The position numbers and the translations under genes are program-made. The notes under the pieces are model-generated. The model saw nothing but the letters and a program-made list of their open reading frames with translations. It searched no databases and was not told the origin of the DNA. A stretch of 64,000 nucleotides of DNA from Sulfuricurvum sp. PD_MW2 (GTDB lineage Bacteria > Campylobacterota > Campylobacteria > Campylobacterales > Sulfurimonadaceae), in contig NZ_NSIU01000001.1 of NCBI RefSeq assembly GCF_002633015.1, positions 248,001-312,000 on the forward strand, in the 5' to 3' direction. Shown piece after piece: positions 45,283 to 53,642 of the stretch (positions are counted from its first letter, which is position 1; every line of letters starts with the position of its first letter).

Positions 45283-46328
45283 TATGCTTTTCCTGCCTGA
45301 TTGATAATTTCTTGTTGTATCAATACCTGTGTCAAGACAATCGTAAAGAACTCAACAAATACGGCAAATGCAAGTAAGAGAATCGCTAAAATGGTAATAA
45401 TGCGAAAGAATTTAGTTGCCATAGTGAGTGCATTGAGACGTGCACGATCGGCAAATTGTTCTAAAATATCGCCTAATTGTGTGACTGTACCGGCTCCTGA
45501 AAGAAGATGTTGTTCAATATCTTCAAAAAAAGGGATAGCCCAAAAGTTTTTCTCTCCACGGCTGACTTGTGTCAGTATCCCTTGAAATTGCTTTTGAATA
45601 CGAGGGACAAGAGTACTGTTGGCAGCGGTTTGAAGTGAGGTTTTAAGGGATACACCATTTTTTAACATCGCACTGAGCAAACTGAGTAAAATGAATTTTT
45701 CAAAGTATTCGATAATGTTAGATGACATGGGAAGCATCGATGCGGCTCTTTTGGCAATGCCCTGGAGAATTCCCGTATAGTTAAAAAGGGCAAACATCAC
45801 CATAAAAAAATAAAGAGCAAAAATGAGCAATGCTCCAAATAAAATATTACTGAGGAAAAGGGCTCTATCCAAGTGCTCTGCAATAATGATAAAAACGTTT
45901 GGATCATAGGTTTTAGCTTCTTCGATATGAAATGGAACTGCAAAAAATCGGACGAAAATGATAATAATGGTTGTCAAGATAAAATAGATCATCGGGAGTG
46001 CAATTTTATCGTTTGATTCTTGGTGGAATTTATTTTTAACTTCTAAATAGCGAACGACTGATTTGAGTGTTTTGACAAATGATCCCCCTTTTTCAGCCAT
46101 AGCAACAAATTGGATAATATCGGGCGGAGGAGCAAGATATTTCTCTAAAGATTTGGAAAAAGAGGCACCTTCTTGGATTGAGCGGGTAATATTGGCGTAT
46201 GCAGACGCATCAGCTTTATTTTTAGAGGTTTTTTGAAGCAACGAGAGTGCATTTGTTAAACTTTTTCCATTTTCAAGGGATAATTGGAGTGTTTTTAATA
46301 GAGTAAGAATATCAGCTTTCATGAACAT
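45282..46328 (-). CDS. Type II secretion/type IV pilus inner-membrane platform protein (GspF/PilC/CtsF)
   Basis: The 348-residue protein has two T2SSF domains (~10-120 and ~205-325) each followed by membrane segments (~110-130, ~160-185, ~315-340). Family motifs include FVAMAEKGGSFVKTLKSVVRYLE and the second-domain LSAMLKNGVSLKTSLQTAA. It anchors the ATPase and drives pilin extraction. It overlaps the ATPase gene by 17 bases and abuts the prepilin gene. Confidence 0.9.
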   Translation of the reverse strand: MFMKADILTLLKTLQLSLENGKSLTNALSLLQKTSKNKADASAYANITRSIQEGASFSKSLEKYLAPPPDIIQFVAMAEKGGSFVKTLKSVVRYLEVKNKFHQESNDKIALPMIYFILTTIIIIFVRFFAVPFHIEEAKTYDPNVFIIIAEHLDRALFLSNILFGALLIFALYFFMVMFALFNYTGILQGIAKRAASMLPMSSNIIEYFEKFILLSLLSAMLKNGVSLKTSLQTAANSTLVPRIQKQFQGILTQVSRGEKNFWAIPFFEDIEQHLLSGAGTVTQLGDILEQFADRARLNALTMATKFFRIITILAILLLAFAVFVEFFTIVLTQVLIQQEIINQAGKA

Positions 46329-47874
46329 ACCCTAAAGAGAGCAATTCGTGTGATAAGGTTTCATAATCACATAATCCTGATTCAAACAAATACGCTGCTG
46401 ATTGAAAATAGCTAAAAGTGATGAAATGCTCCCATGCTTTAAAAACAGTACTATTTTTCAGAGCAAGATAGAATTGGTAACGTACTTTCATATCACCGGG
46501 AATAAAAACCATATCCATTAATAGTGCACGACCGCTATATCCTGTGAAGTTACAGCGAATACACCCCACTTTTTCATACCCATAGTTTTCGGTTCCAAAA
46601 AACGTTTTTCCATCTTCGACATTGCATGGCTGTTTGCAGGTACAGAGTTTCGGTACAAGCCGTTGAGCAATAACCCCACTGAGGGAATAGGCAAGGATAA
46701 ATAGATCCCCTCCCTCATCACGAATACGTTCCATTGCCATAAAACTGTTTGGTGTGTGAAGTGTGGAGAAAACCATGTGTCCACTGTGTGCGGCTTTGAG
46801 CCCTGTAAGAATGGATTCACGATCCCGCATCTCCCCGATGACGATAACATCCGGGTCTTGACGCATGATCGATTTCATCCCTTCGGCAAAGGTGAATCCA
46901 CTTGCCTCATTAATCTGATATTGGGTAACGAAATCAATTTTATACTCAATAGGGTCTTCGATTGTATAAATAATTTCGTGCAGTCGGTCACGTTGATTTA
47001 AAATTGCATTGAGAGTAGTGGTTTTACCGCTTCCGGTAGGTCCTACTACGAGAAAAAAACCGCTGGATTGGTTTACAAAATGATGTACATGTTCAGACAT
47101 CGGATGGTTTTTTGGAAAAAGAGAGTTAAGAGATTTGATATTACTGGCTTTGTCCAAAATACGTAAAACGATATTTTCTCCGTATTGAGAAGGGGCGATT
47201 TCGATACGAAAGTCGATGGTTCTGCCCTCGTAATCACGAGAAAAACTCCCCCCTTGCGGAGCAAAAACATTAATCATGTCAATATTACAGCGTTCTTTGA
47301 TGATTAGAGCAAAACGCCCTGCAAGTTCATGATTGAGCAAATAACGGGCAATGATTTTTCCATCGATCCGATAACGGAGCCAGTAAAATGATTCGTATGC
47401 ATTGATATGAATATCGCTGGCAGAACGTTGTATTCCATACTCGAGAAGCATTTCAAAGATGTCGATAACTTCATCTTCTTCGTAATCCATGGCATTGAAC
47501 TGTTTGATTTTTCGCTCAATACTCTCTGGATCAACACGTAAAAAGGCTAAATATTTTTGTTGAAATTCACGGACAGGGATGTTTTTTTGCTCAACCCTTT
47601 TTTGAACCCGAGCGCTTAGTTCAGCGAGGCGTTTCTCTCCTAAGAGCTCTTTGCGAAGGATTTTAAGAACATCATCGCGCTCTTCGGCGATCACCATCTC
47701 AAACTCTTTCATAAGCTCGAGGTTATAGGTTTTTGTACTCTCTTTTTTTTGGATGAAATGGTGAGAAAGGGCAATATCTAAAAGATGTTTTTTAATGCCG
47801 ATTTGCTGATAGTAATACTGCTCTTTTTGGCATACTTCTAGCTGCTTTGGCGTTAGTATCTTTTTGATATTCAT
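46312..47874 (-). CDS. Type II secretion/type IV pilus assembly ATPase (GspE/PilB/CtsE)
   Basis: The 520-residue hexameric ATPase has Walker A GPTGSGKTTT (278-287), the Asp box around YTIEDPIEY (303-311), Walker B DPDVIVIGEMRD (340-351), a His box (STLHTPNS) and a zinc-binding set of cysteines (411, 413, 417, 438, 441). The N-terminal ~130 residues are a helical domain. It powers pseudopilus assembly at the inner membrane. It is separated from the preceding gene by 41 bases. Confidence 0.93.
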   Translation of the reverse strand: MNIKKILTPKQLEVCQKEQYYYQQIGIKKHLLDIALSHHFIQKKESTKTYNLELMKEFEMVIAEERDDVLKILRKELLGEKRLAELSARVQKRVEQKNIPVREFQQKYLAFLRVDPESIERKIKQFNAMDYEEDEVIDIFEMLLEYGIQRSASDIHINAYESFYWLRYRIDGKIIARYLLNHELAGRFALIIKERCNIDMINVFAPQGGSFSRDYEGRTIDFRIEIAPSQYGENIVLRILDKASNIKSLNSLFPKNHPMSEHVHHFVNQSSGFFLVVGPTGSGKTTTLNAILNQRDRLHEIIYTIEDPIEYKIDFVTQYQINEASGFTFAEGMKSIMRQDPDVIVIGEMRDRESILTGLKAAHSGHMVFSTLHTPNSFMAMERIRDEGGDLFILAYSLSGVIAQRLVPKLCTCKQPCNVEDGKTFFGTENYGYEKVGCIRCNFTGYSGRALLMDMVFIPGDMKVRYQFYLALKNSTVFKAWEHFITFSYFQSAAYLFESGLCDYETLSHELLSLGYVHES

Positions 47875-47915
47875 TAGGTACTTTTTGGTTTAATTATAAC
47901 ACAAAAAGTCAATGT

Positions 47916-48428
47916 TCAGCGTGAGAGATAAAATTTGAAGAGTGCTGACGTGGCGTTATGATCCAATGTCGCTTGTTGGGATGTGTAGTTGACAATCAGC
48001 TTTTTGAGCGCTTTGTCTTGGGTTGAATTGTTGTCTGCAGTGGTTACGATGTAAAAAGCAGTTCCTGATTCTGTTGCCCGATACGATGAAAACCCGCTTG
48101 GGGGGAGCGGAACGAAACCGTTTCTCCCTCCATTAAAAGAATAAGGGGTGGAAGTATTGCATTCTAAATCGCTTAAAAGGGTATTGGATGCTTGTGTTCC
48201 GCTGTTCAGCTCTTTTGGGAACTGCTCTGAGAGGCTTTTGCATTGAAATGTCATTGATTCAATCAGATTGATTTGTGATTCAATGGTACTTTTATAGCGA
48301 AGTGCGTTAAGTGTTGTCAAATTAAAATAATAATAACCGATAGCACCTAATACCCCCACCAAAAAAATGGTGAGAGCAATTTCAACAAGAGTAAAAGCTC
48401 TATGTCGCATGGTGAGCTTATTTAACAA
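47916..48428 (-). CDS. Pilin-like protein (minor pseudopilin)
   Basis: The 170-residue frame opens at a TTG at 48428; an ATG at 48410 (MRHRAFTLVEIALTIFLVG) gives 164 residues and a leader of normal length, and I consider it equally likely. The prepilin motif AFTLVE with Glu+5 is clear, followed by a hydrophobic helix. The globular part has one possible disulfide pair (SMTFQCKSLS and LECNTS). It overlaps the upstream pilin gene by 11 bases if the TTG is used. Confidence 0.78.
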   Translation of the reverse strand: MLNKLTMRHRAFTLVEIALTIFLVGVLGAIGYYYFNLTTLNALRYKSTIESQINLIESMTFQCKSLSEQFPKELNSGTQASNTLLSDLECNTSTPYSFNGGRNGFVPLPPSGFSSYRATESGTAFYIVTTADNNSTQDKALKKLIVNYTSQQATLDHNATSALFKFYLSR

Positions 48429-49002
48429 TCATGATCCAATGTTTATAGTGTGCACCGACTTGTTGAGAGTAACAAAATGTATCTCCATAACGTGTATGTT
48501 GTGTCGTGACACTTCCAAAGTTCATGTCGTTAGTAACGTTTAACTCAACGCTTTTATTGATTTCATGATTGAAAATAGCACAATAAAAATCATCATCTGA
48601 GACGACATCCCAGCCGCCGGTACCGTTCAGATCAATTGGAAATTGAAATGCAGGTCGTCCATTAACCGCAGAAGTATTAAGTTCCCATCCAGTTGTCGTC
48701 ATTTCACGGATATCTCTTGGAAGAGAGCGGAGAATCATTACATTTGTTGCATTAAACTCACTTAAGTTTGCAACTGTTGGGGCAACCCCTTGTTGAGCAA
48801 CGAAAACATCGTATGCACCTGAGAGTTGATACGCTTGGTCCATCAATGCGGCAACTCTGGCTTTTTTAGCGGTTAAGTCAATATTAAAAAGACTTTTATA
48901 GTAAAGCATCGCAATAGTTGAAAGAACACCGAATAAAATAACGGCAATAGTCATTTCAACCAAAGAGATCCCTTTTCTCTTTCCATTGTAGCGATTCGAC
49001 AT
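48418..49002 (-). CDS. Pilin-like protein, paralogue of the major pseudopilin
   Basis: The 194-residue prepilin has cleavage site KRKG/ISLVEMTIAVILFG. Its middle shows the same TTGWELNTS block and C-terminal NHE...C pattern as the 49189-49755 gene, so the two arose by duplication. It has its own strong ribosome site (AAAGGAG) and a sigma-28-like promoter in the 186-base gap upstream. That would allow expression apart from the head of the cluster. Confidence 0.82.
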   Translation of the reverse strand: MSNRYNGKRKGISLVEMTIAVILFGVLSTIAMLYYKSLFNIDLTAKKARVAALMDQAYQLSGAYDVFVAQQGVAPTVANLSEFNATNVMILRSLPRDIREMTTTGWELNTSAVNGRPAFQFPIDLNGTGGWDVVSDDDFYCAIFNHEINKSVELNVTNDMNFGSVTTQHTRYGDTFCYSQQVGAHYKHWIMIVK

Positions 49003-49036
49003 GTCAAACTCCTTTTATAACACGTTATAGACCATT

Positions 49037-49063
49037 AAATCGGCGATAGAAAAAAAAACTTTA
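49037..49063 (-). promoter_or_regulatory. Sigma-28-type promoter inside the pseudopilus cluster
   Basis: On the minus strand TAAA (49060-49063), exactly 15 bases, then GCCGATTT (49037-49044). The -35 context (AATCATTAAAG) is the same as at the flagellin copy 3 promoter. It would serve the pilin-like gene starting at 49002 and downstream genes. Confidence 0.6.
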
Positions 49064-49122
49064 ATGATTGAAGAGAGATTGAAAGTATTTTAGGATAAAG
49101 AAGAAAATTGAACCTCCCAAAA

Positions 49123-49138
49123 CCCCTCTTTCGAGGGG
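49123..49138 (-). terminator. Hairpin after the major pseudopilin gene
   Basis: CCCCTC-GAAA-GAGGGG with a GNRA-type tetraloop, followed by TTTT on the minus strand, 50 bases beyond the stop. It probably stops or reduces transcription so that the upstream pilin is made in excess. Confidence 0.65.
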
Positions 49139-49188
49139 AAGGAAAGGATTCAGTAGAATTATAAAAAGAGCGCGATTAAATCAAGCAA

Positions 49189-49755
49189 TTATGGTACAAC
49201 AATCATGATTGTTGGATTGTTTGCAGATGCTTGACCGTAACAGAACATATTCCCTTGAGTTGCTTTTTTCGCAGCTGCTGTTCCGAATTGGAATGAATTA
49301 GATACGTTCAAGTCTTGAGTTGTGTTGAACTCACGGTTGAAAATCGCACAATGTACAGCATCAATTTTATCTGTTGTTGATACGTTTTTATCCAATTTCA
49401 TTTGGAATGCTACACCTGTTCCCGGAAGACCTGTAGAGGTATTAAGTTCCCAACCTGTTGTTGACATCTCTTTAATTTTTGTAGGCCATGTTGTCAAAAT
49501 AGATGATGAACCGTTGAAATCGTTGATTGAAGTCGGTTCAACACCCATTTCTGTTTTATAAATTTGATACGCTTGTACCAATTGGCTTGCTTGATCTGTC
49601 GCAGCAGCAACACGCGCTTTTTTCGCTTGCAAGTCTGTATTCAAATACACTTTAGTATATTTAAGTCCGATAGCAGCAAGTGCTGCAAACAAAACGATCG
49701 CAATTGTCATCTCCACTAAAGAGATACCTTTTCTCATTCCTGTGTACTGTTTCAT
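49189..49755 (-). CDS. Major pseudopilin-like prepilin
   Basis: The 188-residue protein has the prepilin site MRKG/ISLVEMTIAIVLFAALAAIG; a start at residue 7 (MRKG...) would also fit. Residues ~60-110 (QAYQIYKTEMGVEPTSINDF) resemble GspG-type pilins. It has a strong AAAGGAT ribosome site and is followed by a terminator-like hairpin. Both suggest the highest expression among the four pilin-like genes. The TTGWELNTS block is shared with its neighbour at 48418. Confidence 0.82.
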   Translation of the reverse strand: MKQYTGMRKGISLVEMTIAIVLFAALAAIGLKYTKVYLNTDLQAKKARVAAATDQASQLVQAYQIYKTEMGVEPTSINDFNGSSSILTTWPTKIKEMSTTGWELNTSTGLPGTGVAFQMKLDKNVSTTDKIDAVHCAIFNREFNTTQDLNVSNSFQFGTAAAKKATQGNMFCYGQASANNPTIMIVVP

Positions 49756-49805
49756 TGGTTATCCTTTTTTTTGATCGGGGGATCTTTGCCCACTAGATCG
49801 GTTTT

Positions 49806-50276
49806 TTAATTTGGAATCTTTAATACATATGGATGAACGATGATTGAAAAACCAAATTCATCCGTTGTGCATCCTTGTCCGATGCAGCTGCTGACTAATT
49901 CTACGTCATCATTTTTGACAACATCCAGAAGCCGTTTCAATAGTACGTATGAATAGGTGTCATGAATGCCTCCTTGGATAATTAATTTTTGTTGGTCGAT
50001 CTTTACGTCCGCTTCCATCCCAAATTCTTGGAGAAGTTCTTTGTATTGATCATTTTTAGTACGCAGAACATCGCCTTCTGCATACACAGCAACTGGTTGC
50101 TCAACGGCAGTTTTTAAAGCACTAAAGGTTTTCACCTCTTCGGCTACCGTTTTGTCCTCGTAGACAATATTGAGGAAATAGAAGTAGGTTGCGACTAAAA
50201 TTGCTATTAAAACAACAATAAAAAGAGCCGCAAGACTATATCTTTTCATTACAATATTGAACGATGCCCTGAGCAA
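49806..50276 (-). CDS. Single-span assembly protein, PilO/GspM-like
   Basis: The family is not recognised directly. The 156 residues have one N-terminal membrane segment (~15-35) and a periplasmic ferredoxin-like part (residues 90-150) with DVKIDQQKLIIQGGIHDTYSYVLLKRLLDVVKNDDVELVSS, resembling PilO/GspM. Two cysteines (SCIGQGC) could form a disulfide. It overlaps the 264-residue gene by 41 bases, as pilN-pilO pairs often do. Confidence 0.6.
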   Translation of the reverse strand: MLRASFNIVMKRYSLAALFIVVLIAILVATYFYFLNIVYEDKTVAEEVKTFSALKTAVEQPVAVYAEGDVLRTKNDQYKELLQEFGMEADVKIDQQKLIIQGGIHDTYSYVLLKRLLDVVKNDDVELVSSCIGQGCTTDEFGFSIIVHPYVLKIPN

Positions 50277-51030
50277 CGTCTTCCTTTATGATATTCGCTT
50301 CCGGTGGTAACAACCTGACAAAAGCGTTGAGGTTTGGTGTCACCACCTCAGCACATAAGCTATCGTTTTGATAGCTGATCTGCTGAAGGGTGGACTCCGT
50401 AGATTGTGTCATTTCCTCAATTTTTTCAAGTTCATGGACAATATCCACTTTCTTGGTCATGGCAAATGATGTTTGGCAATTTTTAGTCACCAATTGTTTA
50501 TACTCTTTTACAAGTACGTCCCTATTGCTTAGATTGATTTCAGTTGCGTTGAGATAACTGTATCCGGCGTAGAAAATACCGACAGTAAGCACAACGGTTG
50601 AGACCAATACAAAACTTCCGACCCAGGTATCTTTGCGTTCCTTATCTAGATTGAGGGAAACAAGTTTTTCTCCTTTTGCGTTATCCGCATAAAGAATTGA
50701 AAATCCTCTTTCTTGTGCAAATTCTTCCGGTTTATCCAAAATGTAGTCAATAATTTTTTGATCTTCCAGCAATACTCCTACGTTTTTATAGTCAAGTTCG
50801 AAAACGATGACGCTTCTGCCTTGATTTTTTCCGGCAAGCGAAAGGATGTTTTCATAGACGATTTTCTCTTTTGGCAAAAATGCAATGTAATTAATCCCCT
50901 CCGGATGCTTTCTGAGTGAGACTTTAACAGCGGATGAATCGAGATCTCTGCGTGCATGTGAATATACCTGCATACGGATAGTGTTCATATCACTGTTAAA
51001 ATCAAGAGAACCAGCTGTAAAAATTGCCAT
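50236..51030 (-). CDS. Membrane assembly protein, PilN/GspL or CtsX-like
   Basis: The 264-residue protein has an N-terminal cytoplasmic region (~1-140) with a beta-rich actin-like flavour (IVFELDYKNVGVLLEDQK), one membrane segment (~145-167) and a periplasmic coiled coil (~170-230). This layout matches GspL/PilM-N fusions and C. jejuni CtsX. It sits between secretin and PilO-like genes in the expected order. The assignment rests on topology and context. Confidence 0.55.
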   Translation of the reverse strand: MAIFTAGSLDFNSDMNTIRMQVYSHARRDLDSSAVKVSLRKHPEGINYIAFLPKEKIVYENILSLAGKNQGRSVIVFELDYKNVGVLLEDQKIIDYILDKPEEFAQERGFSILYADNAKGEKLVSLNLDKERKDTWVGSFVLVSTVVLTVGIFYAGYSYLNATEINLSNRDVLVKEYKQLVTKNCQTSFAMTKKVDIVHELEKIEEMTQSTESTLQQISYQNDSLCAEVVTPNLNAFVRLLPPEANIIKEDVAQGIVQYCNEKI

Positions 51031-51033
51031 TGC

Positions 51034-52473
51034 TTATCTCATTACGTACTTGATAACACGAGGGGTAACCACGATTACCATCTCGCTTTTTGTACTGGAT
51101 GTATGGCGTGCACCGCCTACAACACCGGCCGCGCTATCTCCAAGACCAGGTAACCCGCTCCATCCTTTATCGCTTTTATTGCGGAAAAGCCCTGAAATGA
51201 CAATCGGAACACCCGGTTGAACCCGCATGGTGTTGTTGATTGCCTTGGTGACGGTTTGAGGTTGAGAAAATTTATTGCCATTCACTTCAAATGAGGTGTA
51301 ACCGACGATATCATTGATTTTAAGACCGATATCGGTAATGACGGTTCCATCGAGCATATTGGAGTTAAGATTGATTTCTAATCCGCTCAGTGCTGTCGCA
51401 CTGGTCGTAGAGACTTGAGATGTGCCGTTTCCTACAGCTGTATTTTGAATTCCACTGATGTATGGTGCTTCAATTCCGTCAGTCAGTTTTACATTTGTTC
51501 CGGCTAGGCCTAAGAGTTTCGGTCGTTGAACACTTTCGACTTTTCCAAAATTTTCCAACGCATTGACGAGTGCTTGACCGTTATAGGTATCATTTTTCAT
51601 GATCATCCCGAATGTCAGAGGAAGAGCAGATGCACCGGCAGAACCTAAGCTTCCTGAAGCGGAAGCAACAAAATTCAAACCGTTCTTCGCTAGAGTAGGA
51701 ACTAAACTCCAGTCGATTCCCAAGGCATAATTGTCTTTGAGTTCGACATCATAAATAGAAATTTCGTATTCAATAACGTAGAGATTGTTACGGAGTATTT
51801 CAAGATATTTCATAATATCGTTGTACTCTTTTTCGCGTGCAGAAAAACTAACCGACGAGGTTATCGTGTCATAACTGACGTTGGTGGCTCCCATAGAATC
51901 AAGGCTGGTTTTTAGGATATTTGCAAGACCGCTGATCGGAGGAATCTTAACGGTAGTAGTTCTGGTATTACCCAAATAAAAGGTTCCATCGTTGTATTGG
52001 ACTCCGATTTTATCACCTACGGTTTTTTGAAGCACTTTTCCAAAGGAGATATTGGAAGCAGAAAGGTTTATTTTACTTTCCGAGAGAAGATATTCATTTT
52101 TCCCTGCATAAGGGTTCGTGGTGCCCCCTTGAGTCGTTAGAATCTGATTTTTGGTTGTCATCGCCTCGGATTGAAGCTGAAAAACGATATTTTCATTGGT
52201 AGCTTCAGTGAGCAGAGCAATGACATCACGTAATTCAGCTCCCATGATTTTGGCCCGTTTAATAATCTCTTTATCAGGTATCGCTTGCGGTTCAATGTGG
52301 AAATTATCGGCATTCACTTCGACCACTTGCACAGAAGGTTCATTTTTTTGTATTTGTGTAATATTTTTGTCTAATTCTTTGAGATGCATTTCAGGAGTCA
52401 GTGTCTCTTTTTTGGTTGCGACACTGCATCCGGTCAGTCCCAAAAGTACGGCAGCGAGAAATAAAGAGCGCAT
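51034..52473 (-). CDS. Outer-membrane secretin (PilQ/MshL/CtsD type)
   Basis: The 479-residue lipoprotein (lipobox LTGC, C16) has N-terminal STN/secretin-N regions (AELRDVIALLTEATNENIVFQ; YLEILRNNLYVIEYEISIYDVEL) and a C-terminal secretin gate (~310-475; VESVQRPKLLGLAGTNVKLTDG, MRVQPGVPIVISGLFRNK, GLPGLGD, VVTPRVI). It forms the outer membrane channel for a pseudopilus, DNA uptake or secretion. Gene order secretin-CtsX-like-ATPase-platform is like the C. jejuni cts transformation cluster. Confidence 0.9.
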   Translation of the reverse strand: MRSLFLAAVLLGLTGCSVATKKETLTPEMHLKELDKNITQIQKNEPSVQVVEVNADNFHIEPQAIPDKEIIKRAKIMGAELRDVIALLTEATNENIVFQLQSEAMTTKNQILTTQGGTTNPYAGKNEYLLSESKINLSASNISFGKVLQKTVGDKIGVQYNDGTFYLGNTRTTTVKIPPISGLANILKTSLDSMGATNVSYDTITSSVSFSAREKEYNDIMKYLEILRNNLYVIEYEISIYDVELKDNYALGIDWSLVPTLAKNGLNFVASASGSLGSAGASALPLTFGMIMKNDTYNGQALVNALENFGKVESVQRPKLLGLAGTNVKLTDGIEAPYISGIQNTAVGNGTSQVSTTSATALSGLEINLNSNMLDGTVITDIGLKINDIVGYTSFEVNGNKFSQPQTVTKAINNTMRVQPGVPIVISGLFRNKSDKGWSGLPGLGDSAAGVVGGARHTSSTKSEMVIVVTPRVIKYVMR

Positions 52474-52868
52474 TATTGACCTCCTGTCGTAAAATAGATT
52501 GTTTGTATTCGTCCGGAATCATCTACCGTGATGTAGTTGCTGGTGATATTTCGGATGAAATATTTTTTATTATTGGCATAAAAAGGGTCTCCTTCTTTGA
52601 GAACGACTTTGTTATCACCAATTTTGAGAAGGATAAATTTCCCTTTTTCTGTCTCTAAATAACAGTTGTATACCAACTTTGACAGGTCAAAAGTTGCCGG
52701 TTTTTCGGTCGGTACAATAGGTGGTGCGAGCAACGGAGGAAGAGGCATAGGACGTACTTCTGACGTTGCAACCGGAGTTTTCTTCGGTTTTACACTTTCG
52801 CGAAAAAACGGGTTGTAGGCCGCATTTAGCGAAAGTGTAAGGAAAAGAAATGACCAAAAATAGTTCAT
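52473..52868 (-). CDS. PilP/GspC-like periplasmic protein (CtsR position)
   Basis: The 131 residues hold a signal peptide (~1-17), a proline-rich stretch (30-55) and a small beta domain (~60-131) with LLKIGDNKVVLKEGDPFYANNKKYFIRNI (pieces), like the HR domain of PilP/GspC that contacts secretins. Its stop touches the secretin ATG. It is the first gene of the cluster and occupies the ctsR place relative to ctsD. The function is inferred from position and layout. Confidence 0.6.
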   Translation of the reverse strand: MNYFWSFLFLTLSLNAAYNPFFRESVKPKKTPVATSEVRPMPLPPLLAPPIVPTEKPATFDLSKLVYNCYLETEKGKFILLKIGDNKVVLKEGDPFYANNKKYFIRNITSNYITVDDSGRIQTIYFTTGGQ

Positions 52869-52902
52869 ACCGACACTTTCATAGAGATAATTTTGTGTTT
52901 AA

Positions 52903-52919
52903 AAGCAATAAGTGTTCCA
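52903..52919 (-). promoter_or_regulatory. Sigma-54 promoter of the pseudopilus cluster
   Basis: On the minus strand TGGAAC-ACTTA-TTGCTT differs from consensus by one base; GG and GC are ten bases apart. It lies about 35 bases ahead of the first gene (start 52868). Confidence 0.72.
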
Positions 52920-52948
52920 TTGTTTAAACTTCTATTTTAGAGTAAAAA

Positions 52949-52965
52949 TGGACTATAAATTGCTT
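52949..52965 (+). promoter_or_regulatory. Candidate sigma-54 promoter of the M15-like gene
   Basis: TGGACT-ATAAA-TTGCTT with GG (52950-52951) and GC (52962-52963) ten bases apart. It points away from the pseudopilus promoter, so the pair is divergent. Three mismatches lie in the -24 half. Confidence 0.5.
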
Positions 52966-53015
52966 ACACAATTGTTAATGATTAGAATTTTTAAAAACGA
53001 GTTCAATTAGTAAAA

Positions 53016-53561
53016 ATGCAAAAAACAGAACAGAATGATGTACTTATTGATCCGAGTCGGAGAACTTTTTTTAAAAGTGCACTAGCTCTTAGTGTTTCGG
53101 GAACTCTTTATGCATCCAATAAATTTAATAATCAAAGTTTGCATCTCATTCGTAATGGAAATGAGTACACTATCCCTTTTATGCGAAACGGGAAACTAGA
53201 AGAAAACGGTTATACTGATTTGTGTCGTATTTTTGCAGATGTCCGTGCAGGAGTTGCCGTGCAAATGGATCCAAATTTGTTCATTGTCCTCTCACAAGCT
53301 CAGCAATGGCTCTCTAATAATCAAATTAAGCGTCCCATTATATTGACGTCAGGTTACCGAACGGAACATACTAATGCGATGACGGAAGGGGCGGCATTTA
53401 ATTCAATGCACTTGTATGGAAAAGCTGCAGATATCAAAATTGAAGGTATACCCGAAGATTATTTGGCACGATTACTTCGTTTATGCGGAGGTTCCGGTAT
53501 AGGTATCTATTCGAGTTTTGTGCATGTGGATACATGGAAAGTAAGAGCTTGGAGAGGGTAA
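53016..53561 (+). CDS. Tat-exported M15-like (DUF882/YcbK) murein peptidase
   Basis: The 181-residue protein has a twin-arginine leader (SRRTFFKSALALSVSG at residues ~13-28) with hydrophobic core, so it is exported folded. The C-terminal domain is M15/DUF882: LTSGYRTEHTN, then NSMHLYGKAADIKI with the zinc His/Asp, and SSFVHVDTWKVRAWRG with the final zinc HVD. Such enzymes trim peptidoglycan. A sigma-54 site upstream and the divergent pseudopilus operon hint at a cell-wall opening role for that apparatus, an inference. Confidence 0.85.
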   Translation: MQKTEQNDVLIDPSRRTFFKSALALSVSGTLYASNKFNNQSLHLIRNGNEYTIPFMRNGKLEENGYTDLCRIFADVRAGVAVQMDPNLFIVLSQAQQWLSNNQIKRPIILTSGYRTEHTNAMTEGAAFNSMHLYGKAADIKIEGIPEDYLARLLRLCGGSGIGIYSSFVHVDTWKVRAWRG

Positions 53562-53642
53562 CACTCTTTTTTATATGGCTCGATTTTGAATTTTTTTTGT
53601 TACACTTTCAAAATTCATCCATAATATATAGGATTCACTCTT

